From NCBI GenBank assembly GCA_964016985.1, contig OZ024830.1:20980387-21044386 (forward strand): a stretch of DNA of 64,000 bases, written 5' to 3'. The stretch is from Anodontia alba. Its lineage: Eukaryota; Mollusca; Bivalvia; Lucinida; Lucinidae. A model generated the notes under the pieces. It had not been told where the DNA came from. It did not search any database and worked only from the letters and a program-made list of their open reading frames with translations. Shown piece by piece: positions 9,500 to 19,481 of this stretch. A program made the translations under genes and the position numbers. The first letter of the stretch is position 1. The number at the start of each line of letters is the position of its first letter.

Positions 9500-10470
9500 A
9501 AAAATGTGCTACAAACACTGCACCATGCCCCGCCACTGCACTACCATCAACTACAAAAGTAAGTTAAGCAGAGTTACGGTTCTTGTGTTCTGCACCTTGT
9601 CTTATGATGCTTCACACTTGTATGAAGTTTTATCAAATTTTCTGAAACGGTTATCAACTTACAGAGCTGACACGAGTACATGGTAGAAATGGCTATTTTC
9701 AATATTTACTATGTTCAAAAGGTGGCAACTCCAAAAGTAGGTTCACCAGAGCTACAGTTCTTGTGTTCTGCACATCCTCTCATGGTGTTTAACATTTGTA
9801 AGAAATATCATGAAATATCTCAAATGCATTTCTACTTACAGAGCAGACACAAGTACATGGTAGAAATGGCTATGTTCAATGTTCAAAGGGCAATAAAAAG
9901 TAGGCAAACCAGGGTTACGGTTAATATGCTCTACACGTCGTCTTATGGTGGTTTAATGTGTGAAGTTTCATCAAAATATCTGAAATGGTTTTCAACTTAC
10001 AGAGTGGACACTAGTACGTAGTAGAAATGGCTATTTTCAATATTTACGATATTCAAAGGGCCGTAACTCCAAAAGTAGGTTAACCAGAGTTATGGTTCTT
10101 GTGTTCTGCGTGTTGTCTTATAGTGTTTTACGTTTGTGTGAGATTGCATGAAAATATCTGAAACGGTTTTCAACTTACAGAGCGGTATCAGAGTTATGGA
10201 GCGGACACGAGTACATTGAAGAAATGACTATCTTCAATGTTCAAAGGATAATAAAGCCAAAAGTAGGCAAACCGGATTTACGGTTCATGTGTTGTACACG
10301 TCGTTTAATAGTGCTTTACATTGGTATGATGTTTCGTAAAAATATCTCAAACGGTATCAGAGTTATGGAGCGGACACGAAATTATGAAGCGCTGACGGAC
10401 GGACGGACACTCAAAATGTCCGAGAGTATAACTTAATACCTCGCCACTTTTTTGTGGCGGGGCATAAAAA
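9500..10470 (+). mobile_element. Tandem-core repeat element with GGACGGACGG tail
   Basis: Four or five diverged units of about 180-190 bases share TACAGAGC(G/A)GACACGAGTACAT, AGAAATGGCTATTTTCAATA, GTTCAAAGG and AAAAGTAGG..ACCAGAGTTACGGTT. The array ends with GACGGACGGACGGACACTCA and a terminal hairpin CCTCGCCAC / GTGGCGGGG, then CATAAAAA. Short open frames within it are by-products of the repeat. It lies in the big defensin intron. The architecture matches the elements at 28985, 40092, 43098 and 50495, though the unit sequences differ. Confidence 0.75.
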
Positions 10471-10657
10471 CGAGGTAGGCCAACAATTAAATTATCTAGT
10501 TTTACTTGTTTTCGAGCGGCCTCTTGTCGCTGGGCGTTTGGAAGTCGTCCGAGTTTGACGAAGAAGTTTATGCAGGCATTATTTTATCTTCTACAACATC
10601 GATATTGTTTAGCTGCATCAGATCATGCGAAGGTCGGATTTTAGTTTTCATAGGCTG

Positions 10658-10936
10658 CATTACGAAAACACGCCTATTCAAATATATAGAAAAGTTCACC
10701 TCCAAAAACTGAAAAATTTCAGATAAAAAGTTCTGATATTTTTCATATTTCTGCTCAAAACATAGATTGTGAGTACTCGTTAGAACCGCCTCGGCGAGGC
10801 GGTTCTAACGAGTACCCACAATCTATGTTTTTGAGCAGGACTAAGGAAAATAATGTATACCCCTTGCAACCCCAGTTTTACTATATAAAAATGGGGTATA
10901 AGTGGGTTAAAATTATATAGGCATGTTTTCGTGATG
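10658..10936. mobile_element. MITE, CATTACGAAAAC family
   Basis: CATTACGAAAACACGCCTAT and ATAGGCATGTTTTCGTGATG form the termini. The central palindrome has GTTAGAACCGCCTCGGCGAG at its middle and is almost perfect. It lies in the big defensin intron. Confidence 0.9.
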
Positions 10937-11303
10937 TTTTGTGATCTACTGGTGATAAATCTAGATTCAAATGTCAGAAGTCAATGCTCGAAATCGAACG
11001 TTTATTACATTTTCAAGTAGGACAACTGTCGGAGACCTCATTTTAAAAGAACTTTCATTTTTTTTTAAGTTTACGGAGTTTTGCTGGCCCGAAAACCCAG
11101 AGAAGTGTTCTGTGTCCAGTACTTTTCATCTGATCGGTCAAAGATTTTGAAAAGGTTGATGGTAAATGTGTCATGAAACGCAATACTTTTGAAACTACAA
11201 ATTTATAGAATTTTAAATCTTAAAGCTTTCAAATATACATAAGTTTACAAAAAGTTTACAAGCGGCGTTTTTTTTATGCTCATTTTTGTTTTTGACTAGT
11301 ACA
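10937..11303. other. Intron sequence without recognised feature
   Basis: It is AT-rich big defensin intron with no repeat family or open frame that I can name. Confidence 0.4.
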
Positions 11304-11305
11304 TA

Positions 11306-11537
11306 CAGTCGAACCTCGTTATCTCGAACTCGTTTATTTCGAATTACCGCTTATCTCGAAAAAGTTCATATATATATGTATATTCTAACTTCAGGAGTCA
11401 AATTACATATCCATTTGTTAAATATGGTCGTTCAATTTATTGTTTTCCTCACTCTCTCAACTCTGATATGTCGAGGTACGGATATCTCGAAGTGTTTCAG
11501 TGAGTCCCTAGGAATTCGAGATAACGAGAGTCGACTG
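11306..11537. mobile_element. pogo/Tigger-like MITE with TA target duplication
   Basis: The left end CAGTCGAACCTCGTTATCTC and the right end GAGATAACGAGAGTCGACTG are inverted repeats of about 24 bases, flanked by TA on both sides (11304-11305, 11538-11539). CAGTCGA..TCGTTAT termini with TA duplication are typical of pogo/Tigger elements. The 232-base interior has subterminal inverted TCTCGAA motifs and no transposase. It sits seven bases from the donor motif of the big defensin intron. Confidence 0.85.
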
Positions 11538-11554
11538 TATTTAGTAAAGGATAC

Positions 11555-11804
11555 ATGAATCTTTGGTTATGGAATATTTGACAAGTGCAGATATGCCATA
11601 AGCAGCTACAAGCGCCGCGAAGAGCCATGGAACCACAGCCGTGCCGGCTATTGCTGGAAGTGAGGGCAATAAGGCAGCTGCAAATTGGCGCTTTTCACTC
11701 CTCCTCTCACTCTGACCGGATTTTGTACGCCGGCGACACATTGCCGGTGTGATCGTCATTAGTAGGAAGATGTAGAACACGCAGTACACGGACTTTCTAT
11801 CCAT
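11555..11804 (-). CDS. Big defensin, exon with signal peptide, propeptide and hydrophobic domain
   Basis: The exon encodes 83 residues plus one base. Residues 1-23 are a signal peptide with the core YCVFYIFLLM. Residues 24-39 are a short basic propeptide ending in SEKR, a furin-type site. Residue 40 is a glutamine that would be the mature N-terminus and could cyclise. Residues 40-78 are the hydrophobic big defensin domain, with ALLPSLPAIAG, VPWLFAALVAAYG and ISALVKY, the family hallmark that drives membrane contact and assembly. The exon ends at the U12-type donor, in phase 1, and joins the defensin-domain exon to give a precursor of about 146 residues. The start at 11804 is the only methionine before the signal core. 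An acceptor-like CTTTCATTCATCGCAG ends seven bases before the ATG, so an untranslated exon lies upstream. Confidence 0.93.
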
Positions 11805-11968
11805 GGTTACCTGCGATGAATGAAAGAATATCTAAATGTGTATTTGTATGGTTTCATAATAAGCTATACAAGCTATACATGCCAGAATATGTTGGCAACT
11901 GTTTACAAAGCAAATTACATGTCGTCTGAAAGGATAAAAAAAATAGAAGTTAAAAAAACAACATTCCG

Positions 11969-12158
11969 TTAATACGCCTATGCAATATAATGTAATAGGT
12001 CATAAAATGAAAACTGTTAGAAGTTGCGATATTTTTCTTATTTCTAACGTTCATCCACAATCTATTTAGTGCAGGAATAAAAAAAAAATAATGTGTTTCC
12101 ATGCAAAAGTGGGTTTGATTGGAGTCTTCACCGCACGGACTGTTAACATGATGACTTT
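11969..12158. mobile_element. Degenerate CATTACGAAAAC-type MITE
   Basis: It contains the family words TACGCCTATGCAATATAATG, TTGCGATATTTTTCTTATTT and CAATCTATTTAGTGCAGGAA but has lost most of the central hairpin and one terminus. Confidence 0.55.
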
Positions 12159-12225
12159 CAGGAGTCAGTATTCTTTCACGGTTTCCATCCGGCTCCACTG
12201 CATAAAGCTGATATTTTAATATAGG

Positions 12226-12353
12226 GATCAAACATGGTTTTTCATGCATTAACATTCGCCAGGTCCCATGGGAGCTGTTGAGAGGCCGAAGGCCGCGGTT
12301 TTCAACACCTCCCAAGGGACCAGGCGAATGTTAATGCATTGAAAAACCATCTT
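12226..12353. repeat. Palindrome with 55-base arms
   Basis: ATGGTTTTTCATGCATTAAC, ATTCGCC and GGTCCCATGGGAG are mirrored by CTCCCAAGGGACC, GGCGAAT and GTTAATGCATTGAAAAACCAT around a GGCCGAAGGCCGCGG centre. It forms a long hairpin. Confidence 0.75.
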
Positions 12354-12359
12354 CGGTCG

Positions 12360-12656
12360 CTATTATTGCATAAAAAACTGAAAACATTTGCTACATTTCG
12401 CGTTATTTCTTGCACTATTTTGTTTCGCCTTTTCCCCGATGTCGCGCGAATGCTTTTTCCACGGACTATGCTTGTTCTAGGGCAGGGCAGTACGCATCTC
12501 GTGACGGCAGCAATTCTATGGCCCCGGTACGAGCATATTGAAAGTTGCGTAGCCGTGCATTAACAGCGCGTGAATTGCCTTGTTAATACACGGCTTTTCG
12601 CCAGTTAATGCACGGCTGTTAATAATGTGCGACACTGCTTTTTATGCAATAATGGT
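12360..12656. repeat. Inverted-repeat element with AGCCGTGCATTAAC core
   Basis: TATTATTGCATAAAAA (about 12360-12376) is mirrored by TTTTTATGCAATAATG (about 12639-12654). Inside, AGCCGTGCATTAAC (12550) pairs with GTTAATGCACGGCT (about 12605). The two nested inverted pairs suggest a foldback or MITE element adjacent to the palindrome at 12226. Confidence 0.55.
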
Positions 12657-13860
12657 GTAAATCATAGCTACTGTTATCAGTCTCTCCAGGTGGACGTTGT
12701 GAATGAACATGCCCTTCCAAAACAGAAATACCCCAAACCGAACCCCGTCATTTATGAATCGGAACAGTCGAGAATGATTTATAAAAATAGACATGCACCT
12801 TAACAAGTAGAGAACGAAAACAAAAACAAGCTGGGAAGCTTATAGTAAGCAAAGAAATTAAGTGACTAAATTAAAGAAACAATTCATAAGATTATATTTC
12901 TTTGAGAGGGGTAGTAGTGGATCTAAATCCAAGGAATTTAAGCCCACTACAAAACCCTTTCTTAGCTCCAAAATACAGGAAAAAAATGTGGCAATGTTCT
13001 AATGGACAATAATACCCTACTCAGTGGCCAAACAAGGTCTGTTATGTCCAAATGAATTTAAAGTGGATATAGCCAAAGAAATTGGCATCAACATTCAGGG
13101 AATCTTTATATCATGTCTTCTGGCGGCTTTCGGGACGCTTACCTTCCTAAAATTCGTCTTAGAAATTTTTCTTTGGTAGCCGCTTATAAGGCATTTTTGT
13201 GACCAAGTCCATTTCAGCTGTGCAAACTTCAAAAGCGTATAAACGCGTATAAACGTTGTCAACAACGTCACGACGTTGCAGCGACGTTGTTGAGGCGTTG
13301 TGTGTTTGCTGTGTGTCTATATCTGGGATCGATAATAGTACAACAGCTTTGTAGAATTTCAGCTTTGTGTCAAGCCTGTCAGTTTAGATCCCGAATATTT
13401 CCCCGTAGCCTGCCAAATGCTACACTGGCGTCAGCCATTCTGACAGTGAACTCACCATCTACTCAAGACAAAGTACCCCAGCAGGCACACAGGGTTGAAA
13501 CAATGTCGATTCAATGTGAAGGTTAAAATCCCACGTATTTGGTTATTATGTTCAACAGTCGTCACCCTGTCGTGACGTCAATCGAACGTTACGTCGGCTA
13601 ATCAACTAAATTGCCACTATCGGCGATATCGCTTTCGCGTAACGTCGCGTCAACCGAGTGTAGTTCAAGGATGTATGAACACCCTAGGTCCAAGATAGGC
13701 TCATTGAGGAAATTCTTGGCTAGTGTAAATGCTATTTATGAATCGTTCGAACTGTACTTTCCATCTTTGAGCCTTAGCATCTTCTAAGTTATGTAAAATG
13801 TAACCAGCGAAGAAAATATCTACACAACAAAACATTTTTATATAATATAATATCGGTTTC
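12657..13860. other. No coding exon seen; GACGTTG-rich short repeats at 13230-13640
   Basis: Between 13230 and 13300 the motif GTTGTCAACAACGTCACGAC and variants of CGTTG repeat irregularly, with another CGT-rich stretch at 13550-13640. This resembles a decayed minisatellite. No gene is supported. If the 5' splice site at 13865 or 14105 is used, this lies in the first intron of the big defensin gene. Confidence 0.4.
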
Positions 13861-14133
13861 TTACCTCAACTAAACAGATGATTAAAGCTGTATGATAAGT
13901 AAAGCTGCAGAAAAGTCCTTTAAATGCCCAAAGTGTTCAAGGCCTTTTCAATCATAACAAAACAAATCCTTTGAGAAATGTACAGATGCTTGCAGATAGC
14001 CCTTCAGCGACCAGCTGAATGTTTACCAAGTGCCCTTGATATACTTGTCTGTTTTGCAGTTCAGTACAATCTATACTGTCAATATTAAATGATAAAACTC
14101 TTACCGAGACTAGTTCAGAGAGGCCCGACTTAA

Positions 14134-14324
14134 CCCTTGTCATGCTGAATAAATTAAGATGCCCTGCCTACTTCTAATTTTCAGCCAATCAGATTCCTTG
14201 ATCCAGATTGTTGACATAAATTCATATATTGAATGGCAAATAGTGCAGATCCACAAGAAGCCAACTAATCTGGGTCTTCACTGTTTGCAAAGGCAGAGTA
14301 TATCCGGGTTCAGCAAGACAAAGG
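14134..14324. mobile_element. piggyBac-like MITE with TTAA duplication
   Basis: CCCTTGTCATGCTGAA at the left and TTCAGCAAGACAAAGG at the right are inverted repeats, with TTAA directly outside both (14130-14133, 14325-14328). CCC-starting ends at TTAA sites are the piggyBac signature. The middle has the remains of the AGCCAACTAATCTGGGTC hairpin arm. There is no coding capacity. Confidence 0.85.
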
Positions 14325-14328
14325 TTAA

Positions 14329-15320
14329 TTTGCATGAAAACACTTTACAACAAACAAATTCGAATTAAATTTTTGCTTTGCCTTAACAGAGCACATTAGA
14401 GCTTTAAGAGCACATTAAAAGACTACGCCATGTTTACCTATTATCGCGTCAAAAAATCTGTGAAAACCTACATATGAATCACGTCACAAGAAAAACTGTT
14501 TTAACAGCATGCGAACAACAAAGGAACAGATCAAACTGCGCATTCGAGTATTTGTTTTCGATTTTCTTTTGACATTGTTGTTTTGTTTTAGCAAAATACT
14601 TTGTCAGTTATAATGAAACTGTGAATAGGTCTCACTCATATACGGCTTGCCTCCGTCATCAAGGACCAGTCATGTTTGTAATCAATTCAAAGGATAACAA
14701 TTGATGACTTGTCGACCTCAATCACATTCAGGCCCGATCCAAAGCCCTAAAGTGTTCATAAGGGATAAGGATTCCTCAAGCCTACCACAAATATCCTACC
14801 TACTCACCTTAACCTACTACAAATCGCTACATCGTAACCCACCTACCTCTACCCTAACACCGCCCTGCCTTACCTACCCTACCAGTTACCACGTTGTCTT
14901 CCTGTAGACAAAGATTCAAGTAAGGCACTTTATGCCTGGGGTTGTCTGAAAATGTAACGCTACTGAAAGCAGCTTCATCACGTTTGATTTTAAACAATGC
15001 TCACTGCATAGTTCGACAACGACCTTTGAAAGATCAAAAGTTGGACGATTCTACCTATGAAGCTCGTGGAAGGTAGCCGCGCTAATGTTTGCAAGGACAG
15101 TTGATATTAGTGGACAAGACACTTTTACCGTTAAAACCCTGATTCACCTTTTACATGCTATAAAGTCGTCAAACCGTTGATCTTACAGATGTCGATGTTG
15201 GACTATACATTCGAGATGCCTAGATCAAAATAATCGTATACCGTATAGTCCGATTTTTTTTTTCGATTAACCTTTGTATTAACATAACGGTACTTTTCTC
15301 TTTACAATCTCTGCACCGTA
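14329..15320. other. No gene or named repeat seen
   Basis: It is AT-rich sequence with only short chance frames. A run of TACC-rich sequence at 14795-14890 (ACCTACCTCTACCC-like) is low complexity. Confidence 0.4.
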
Positions 15321-15603
15321 TTACGTTAACATGCCAATGCAATCTAATATGATTTTTACGGCCGTAAAACGAAAATTTTCCTATGAAAGATTGTGGTATT
15401 TTTCACATTTCTGCTCCAAACATACATTCCGGATGCTCGATCGAACCGCCTCTTTGAGGCGGTTCTAATTTGCAGCCACAATCTATGTTTAGAGCAGAAA
15501 TCAGAAAATTATTGTATACCCCTGTAAACGCCTATTTTCCCTGTATATAATGAGGTTTACCGGGGTCTTTATCACATTGACTTGTTATCGTGATGCATTA
15601 TTA
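15321..15603. mobile_element. Degenerate CATTACGAAAAC-type MITE
   Basis: It contains ACATGCCAATGCAATCTAAT, the hairpin CGAACCGCCTC / GAGGCGGTTCTAA, TTGTATACCCCTGTAAACGC and the GAGGTTTACCGGGG arm, ending near TTATCGTGATGC. It is most like the copy at 7621. Confidence 0.7.
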
Positions 15604-15878
15604 CTGACACGCCCTGCCAATCGAAAACACAAACGGACTATAAATATCAAGTAGTGCATGTTTTGAGGCCATCTAGTTAAATACATGTATTGACAGTTCC
15701 TTCGACTGCTCGGATTGTAGTGTCAGCCAGGTTTCCATCGCATGTCTGGATGTCATCGCATGTTTGGATGTCATGTGGTTGACACATAAAGTACACGTAC
15801 AATAGAGTCAGAATTACAGTATATACCCTTTTGCACATGATTTGCATTTCAAGTGCACTATTTTCTGTTAATTCTTTA

Positions 15879-17248
15879 CGAGGGTCGTGCAAAAAGTTCT
15901 GTCACTAATAGGCTTACTTATTTTTATCCCCGGTATATTTAGGCTTACTTATTTTTATCCCCGGTATATTTTAAAATGCTTCACTGCACTTGAATGGTGT
16001 GTTGAATAGCTAACGATACCCGTTTATTTCGTGCAAATTGCTTTCCAACTGACCGAATTATTTCAAATTGAAATAGATGCAATCATATACACTGACCAAT
16101 TTACTTGTTACATTGGAACATGGACCAGAAGACTGAAATTCGTAGTTATATTAAATGCCGCATTAGGCTTAATATAGATTCAAAGCAGAAATTTAATGAA
16201 TCGTGTGGTATATATATGGACCTCAGACCATTTCAATGCGCACAGTTATTAGGTGGGTCAAAGCTTTTAAAGCTGGGAAATTTTCTGTTGAAGATGATAC
16301 CCGGCCTGGAAGGCATAAAACCTCTGTTACCAAGGCTAACATCGCTGCTGTAAAGATTGTGGTCGAACAGGATGCGCGATTGTCTGTCAAAGATATAGCT
16401 AGTTGTACTGGCATATCAGAAGGCAGTGTGCAAACAATTCTGAAAAAGCGTTTGGACCTGAGAAAGGTTTGCGCTAGGTGGGACCTCATTTGCTCACTGA
16501 GGACCAAAAGACACAACGCCTTAAATGTGCCCGGGAACTTTTGAAAACATACAAAGGCTGTAATAGTCGGGTTATTTCTAACTTGCTAACAGGTGATGAA
16601 ACCTGGGTGCACATGTTTGAGCCACAAAGAAGGGCTGATAATAGGCAATGGAAGCGAAAAGATCAAAAACGCCCATGTATTGCCAAGAGAACCATACGTT
16701 CGAAAAAGATGTACGCAATTTTCTTTAATTCAAGTGGGCCAGTCCTTCAAGTGCCTTGTCCATCTGGTCATACAGTCACTGGCCGATTCTACAAAAATTC
16801 TGCACTGAAGAAAGAGAAAGAATTTTACAATAAGAAACGACCAAGCAAAGGATGGTCAGGAGTCCACCTTTTACATGACAACGCCTCCTCCCACAAATGT
16901 GAGTTTGTTAATTTTTTTTGGCTCCTGAAAAGGTGAAAGTTTTAAACCATCCACCTTATTCACCTGGCCTGAGTCCCTGTGACTTCATTTTATTTCCAAG
17001 GCTTAAGAAAATGCTTTCTGGAAATAAGTATACGTCTAGAAGTTCTCTTGGCAGCGCTATTTATCAGTGTCTCCAACAGATGCCAAAAGAAGATTATTTA
17101 TCTGCTTTTCGCGACAGGGTAAAAAGGTTACAAAAATGTGTTTCAGTAAAGGGGGAATACTTTGAAGGTTTGTAATAAAAATATGTTTGACAAAACGTAG
17201 CACTGAAGTAATCCGAACCCAGTGACAAAACTTTTTGCAGGACCCTCG
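15879..17248 (+). mobile_element. mariner transposon with TA duplication, near full length
   Basis: The termini CGAGGGTCGTGCAAAAAGTT and AACTTTTTGCAGGACCCTCG are inverted repeats of about 28 bases. TA lies directly outside each (15877-15878, 17249-17250). The length of 1370 bases is normal for mariner. A 31-base unit (GGCTTACTTATTTTTATCCC...) is tandemly duplicated at 15910-15972 between the left end and the gene, and the shorter copy at 26630 has it once in altered form. The transposase frame is broken, so this copy cannot move itself, but both ends look usable in trans. Confidence 0.95.
16120..17175 (+). pseudogene. mariner transposase, frameshifted
   Basis: The protein is spread over four reading-frame blocks: about 16120-16220 (KTEIRSYIKCRIRLN, first helix-turn-helix), 16203-16480 (WVKAFKAGKF, DIASCTGISEGSVQTIL, second helix-turn-helix), 16478-16936 and 16918-17175. 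The catalytic triad is still readable: the aspartate of TGDETWVHMFEP (codon at 16595), of LLHDNASSHK (16877), and of LSPCDFILFP (16981). The last two lie close to the D34D spacing of mariner, but a frameshift separates them. At least three frameshifts (near 16215, 16480 and 16915) make it non-functional. It ends with GYFEGL-like residues, as in family members. DNA cut-and-paste was its role. Confidence 0.93.
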
Positions 17249-17250
17249 TA

Positions 17251-18555
17251 CATGTGATGTGCATCTCGAGTGCTCATTAGGTGCACAAATTGTATACTTT
17301 AGTTCAGAGTCCACTGTATGTCTTTCTCAACACAAGGGCACTGAATGACACCGAATTCTGTTTAGTGTTGCTTCTCTCATGGCATATCAGGAATTCGGCA
17401 CGAACTGTCTGGCTTTATATACTGAGAGGCAAAAATAAGTATACACGTAACTATTTTTTGAAATGTCACCGAAAGTTTACATATGTACATAAATCATTTA
17501 TATCATTGTTAAGAACAATCATTTACGCATAATTTGCAACAATTTTTTAGGAAATTCTATCAAAGAGCAAGAAAATGGCGTTTACGGAAACGAATAAGGA
17601 GTCTAAATCAACATTTGTGTATGAGTACCTCCCTTTAAGAGTGCATTTTGGACAAAGATACTTACAATGATGCATTTGTATTGCATTCAGTCGACAGAAA
17701 GATAAAAATGTTGTAAGGACATGTTTCAACTTTAAATGCATAACAGAGTACACTGTCAAATTTCTGTACAAAGGACATGACGTTTTTGACATTTTCGTTC
17801 CTCTTCTTATGGAATGCACTGAATTTCTATGGGACATTAATTGACATTGTTCTGTTAAATAAATGGTTTTAGGAAATTTCATCTGTACCTGGTACAAGGA
17901 GGCTAAGCCAAGCAACTCTTTTCGAAAAAATTCAAGTGAAAACGACCAACGTCACTTCAGATATACTCTTTAAATTCCCTAGGCTATGTTTTTAATTCAA
18001 AAGGAGATAATTTGAGACAGAAAGAAATTCAAATTCAACTTGAGGTCATTTGATGGTAATTTCGAATTAAATAACGTTGTGGTTTTACTCACAGATATTT
18101 GTGCAAGACATTTATGAAAAGTAAAATGACATTTGTTTTATACAAAGCGAGTTATGACTGGAAATGCTGTTTTTATTTAATGGCTCGTAACTCCATAATT
18201 TATGACTGCGAAAAAATTACCTTTGTGATTTTTAAAGACAGACGTTTGACAAAAATGACCATGAAAACATTTAAACGAAAAATGTACAACACGAGCCGAT
18301 ACTCAAAACTCGCAACTGCATATGCCTTTGAGCATGTTTTGAACGGGGTAATAAGACTAATAGGCGAGCTTACATACTATGCGCATACATTTAGAAACTG
18401 TTTTTGTAGTCACGTGTCAGACAATCATATCAGGCTTTTATTGTCACTTTATTGCATACAAGCGCCGATCAACTGTGAAGGATTTCCAGGTAACCAAATC
18501 AAGATTAATCAATCGCAGCGTGTGTACAAGAGTAACGTCAGTGTTTAAGACACGT
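17251..18555. other. No gene seen
   Basis: A 149-codon plus-strand frame (18099-18548) has no recognisable domain, an AT-driven composition and no splice or promoter support, so I do not call it a gene. No repeat family is recognised. Confidence 0.4.
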
Positions 18556-18560
18556 TAATA

Positions 18561-19467
18561 AAGGGCAAATACAAAGAAATTTAAAATATGCCTGGTTTTC
18601 AGCATGTTGACAGAATGCTTTAAGAAAATTATTTTGTTGAAAACCCCATCAAAAAATTCCAGTCCAATCAAAAGTTAGCGTGATTAATTTAGGATACCTA
18701 CTTTTTTTCCTGTTACAGTAACCTCCCTTGGATTGTGTATTGATTTAGGCCCACAATGCAATATTCTGTGATGTCATAGTGGAACTTAAATTTTAAATTG
18801 AAATTTTAAACAGGAATATTCTGCATTTCCTTATATACTACATAGTTTTTCTCCTTAACCATTATTGATATTGGTCTCTGTCCACAAATAAGCCCATGAC
18901 TAGAGAATTTAATTCAAAATTTAATCAGTTATTTAAATTTAAAGCTAATTTTTAAAGTGTTTAAAATTAGACTAATATTAAAATTTTCGTAAGTTCTTTT
19001 AATAATAGTGAATTTTGGGTGTATATTATATAAATGAATATAAAAAAAATCAATTTTGGCTAATTATTAAGCATTGTAACTGGATTTTAAATTAATTGAA
19101 TGAAATATTTAAATTTGAAATGTAACACTTTAAACGGAAAATAAGAGTTAAATTCCTATGTATATTAGTTTAAAGGAATTGAATAAATTAAACAATGTGA
19201 AAACTGAATTGATGCAGATTAAAAAGCAAAAAATATTAGCAATTTAAAAAAGTTTAAAATTTTACTGTTCCTCTATGATGTCATAAAAGGCCTCATGAAT
19301 ATTAATGAGGCAGCCTGAACTCATTCCTCTTGGATGTTAAATGTCAAATTTCAAATTGCAATATTTCAGAAACCGTTTAAGATAATTTGATGTGGTTTTC
19401 GGCAGTCACCTCCTTACAGAAGTGCCCTTAATTATTTAGTAGAATTAAAACCTTCGTATTTGCCCTT
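18561..19467. mobile_element. 907-base AT-rich element with AAGGGCAAATAC terminal repeats
   Basis: AAGGGCAAATACAAAG at the left matches the reverse complement of the right end CTTCGTATTTGCCCTT in 15 of 16 positions. TA lies directly outside both ends (18559-18560, 19468-19469). The interior is strongly AT-rich with no transposase. It is a probable non-autonomous Tc1/mariner-type DNA element, by its TA duplication. Confidence 0.65.
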
Positions 19468-19481
19468 TATGAAGGACCTAT

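Larger units (their letters stand above)
6894..11554 (-). other. U12-type GT-AG intron of the big defensin gene
   Basis: The 4661-base intron starts on the minus strand with GTATCCTTTAC (11554-11544), which matches the minor-spliceosome donor consensus RTATCCTTT. Near its 3' end is TTCCTTGAC (6912-6904), a full match to the U12 branch-site consensus TTCCTTRAY. The presumed branch A (6905) lies 11 bases from the last intron base (6894). The intron is in phase 1, the phase favoured by U12 introns. It contains several transposons: a palindrome MITE, three CATTACGAAAAC-type MITEs, a tandem-core element and a pogo-like MITE. Confidence 0.85.
11811..14105 (-). promoter_or_regulatory. Probable 5' UTR intron and upstream exon of the big defensin gene
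   Basis: Because a 3' splice site (CGCAG at 11815-11811) directly precedes the leader GTAACC and the ATG, transcription should start upstream. Two good minus-strand donors are visible: GAG/GTAAGA with exon end at 13865, and CTCG/GTAAGAG with exon end at 14105. Either could end the non-coding first exon. No TATA box can be fixed. Confidence 0.35.

Noticed and set aside
16223..16516. Minus-strand frame opposite the mariner transposase
   Set aside because: Shadow of the transposase pseudogene.
18099..18548. Open frame of 149 codons on the plus strand
   Set aside because: No recognisable domain, biased to AT-rich codons, no Kozak or splice support and no related frame elsewhere in the window.
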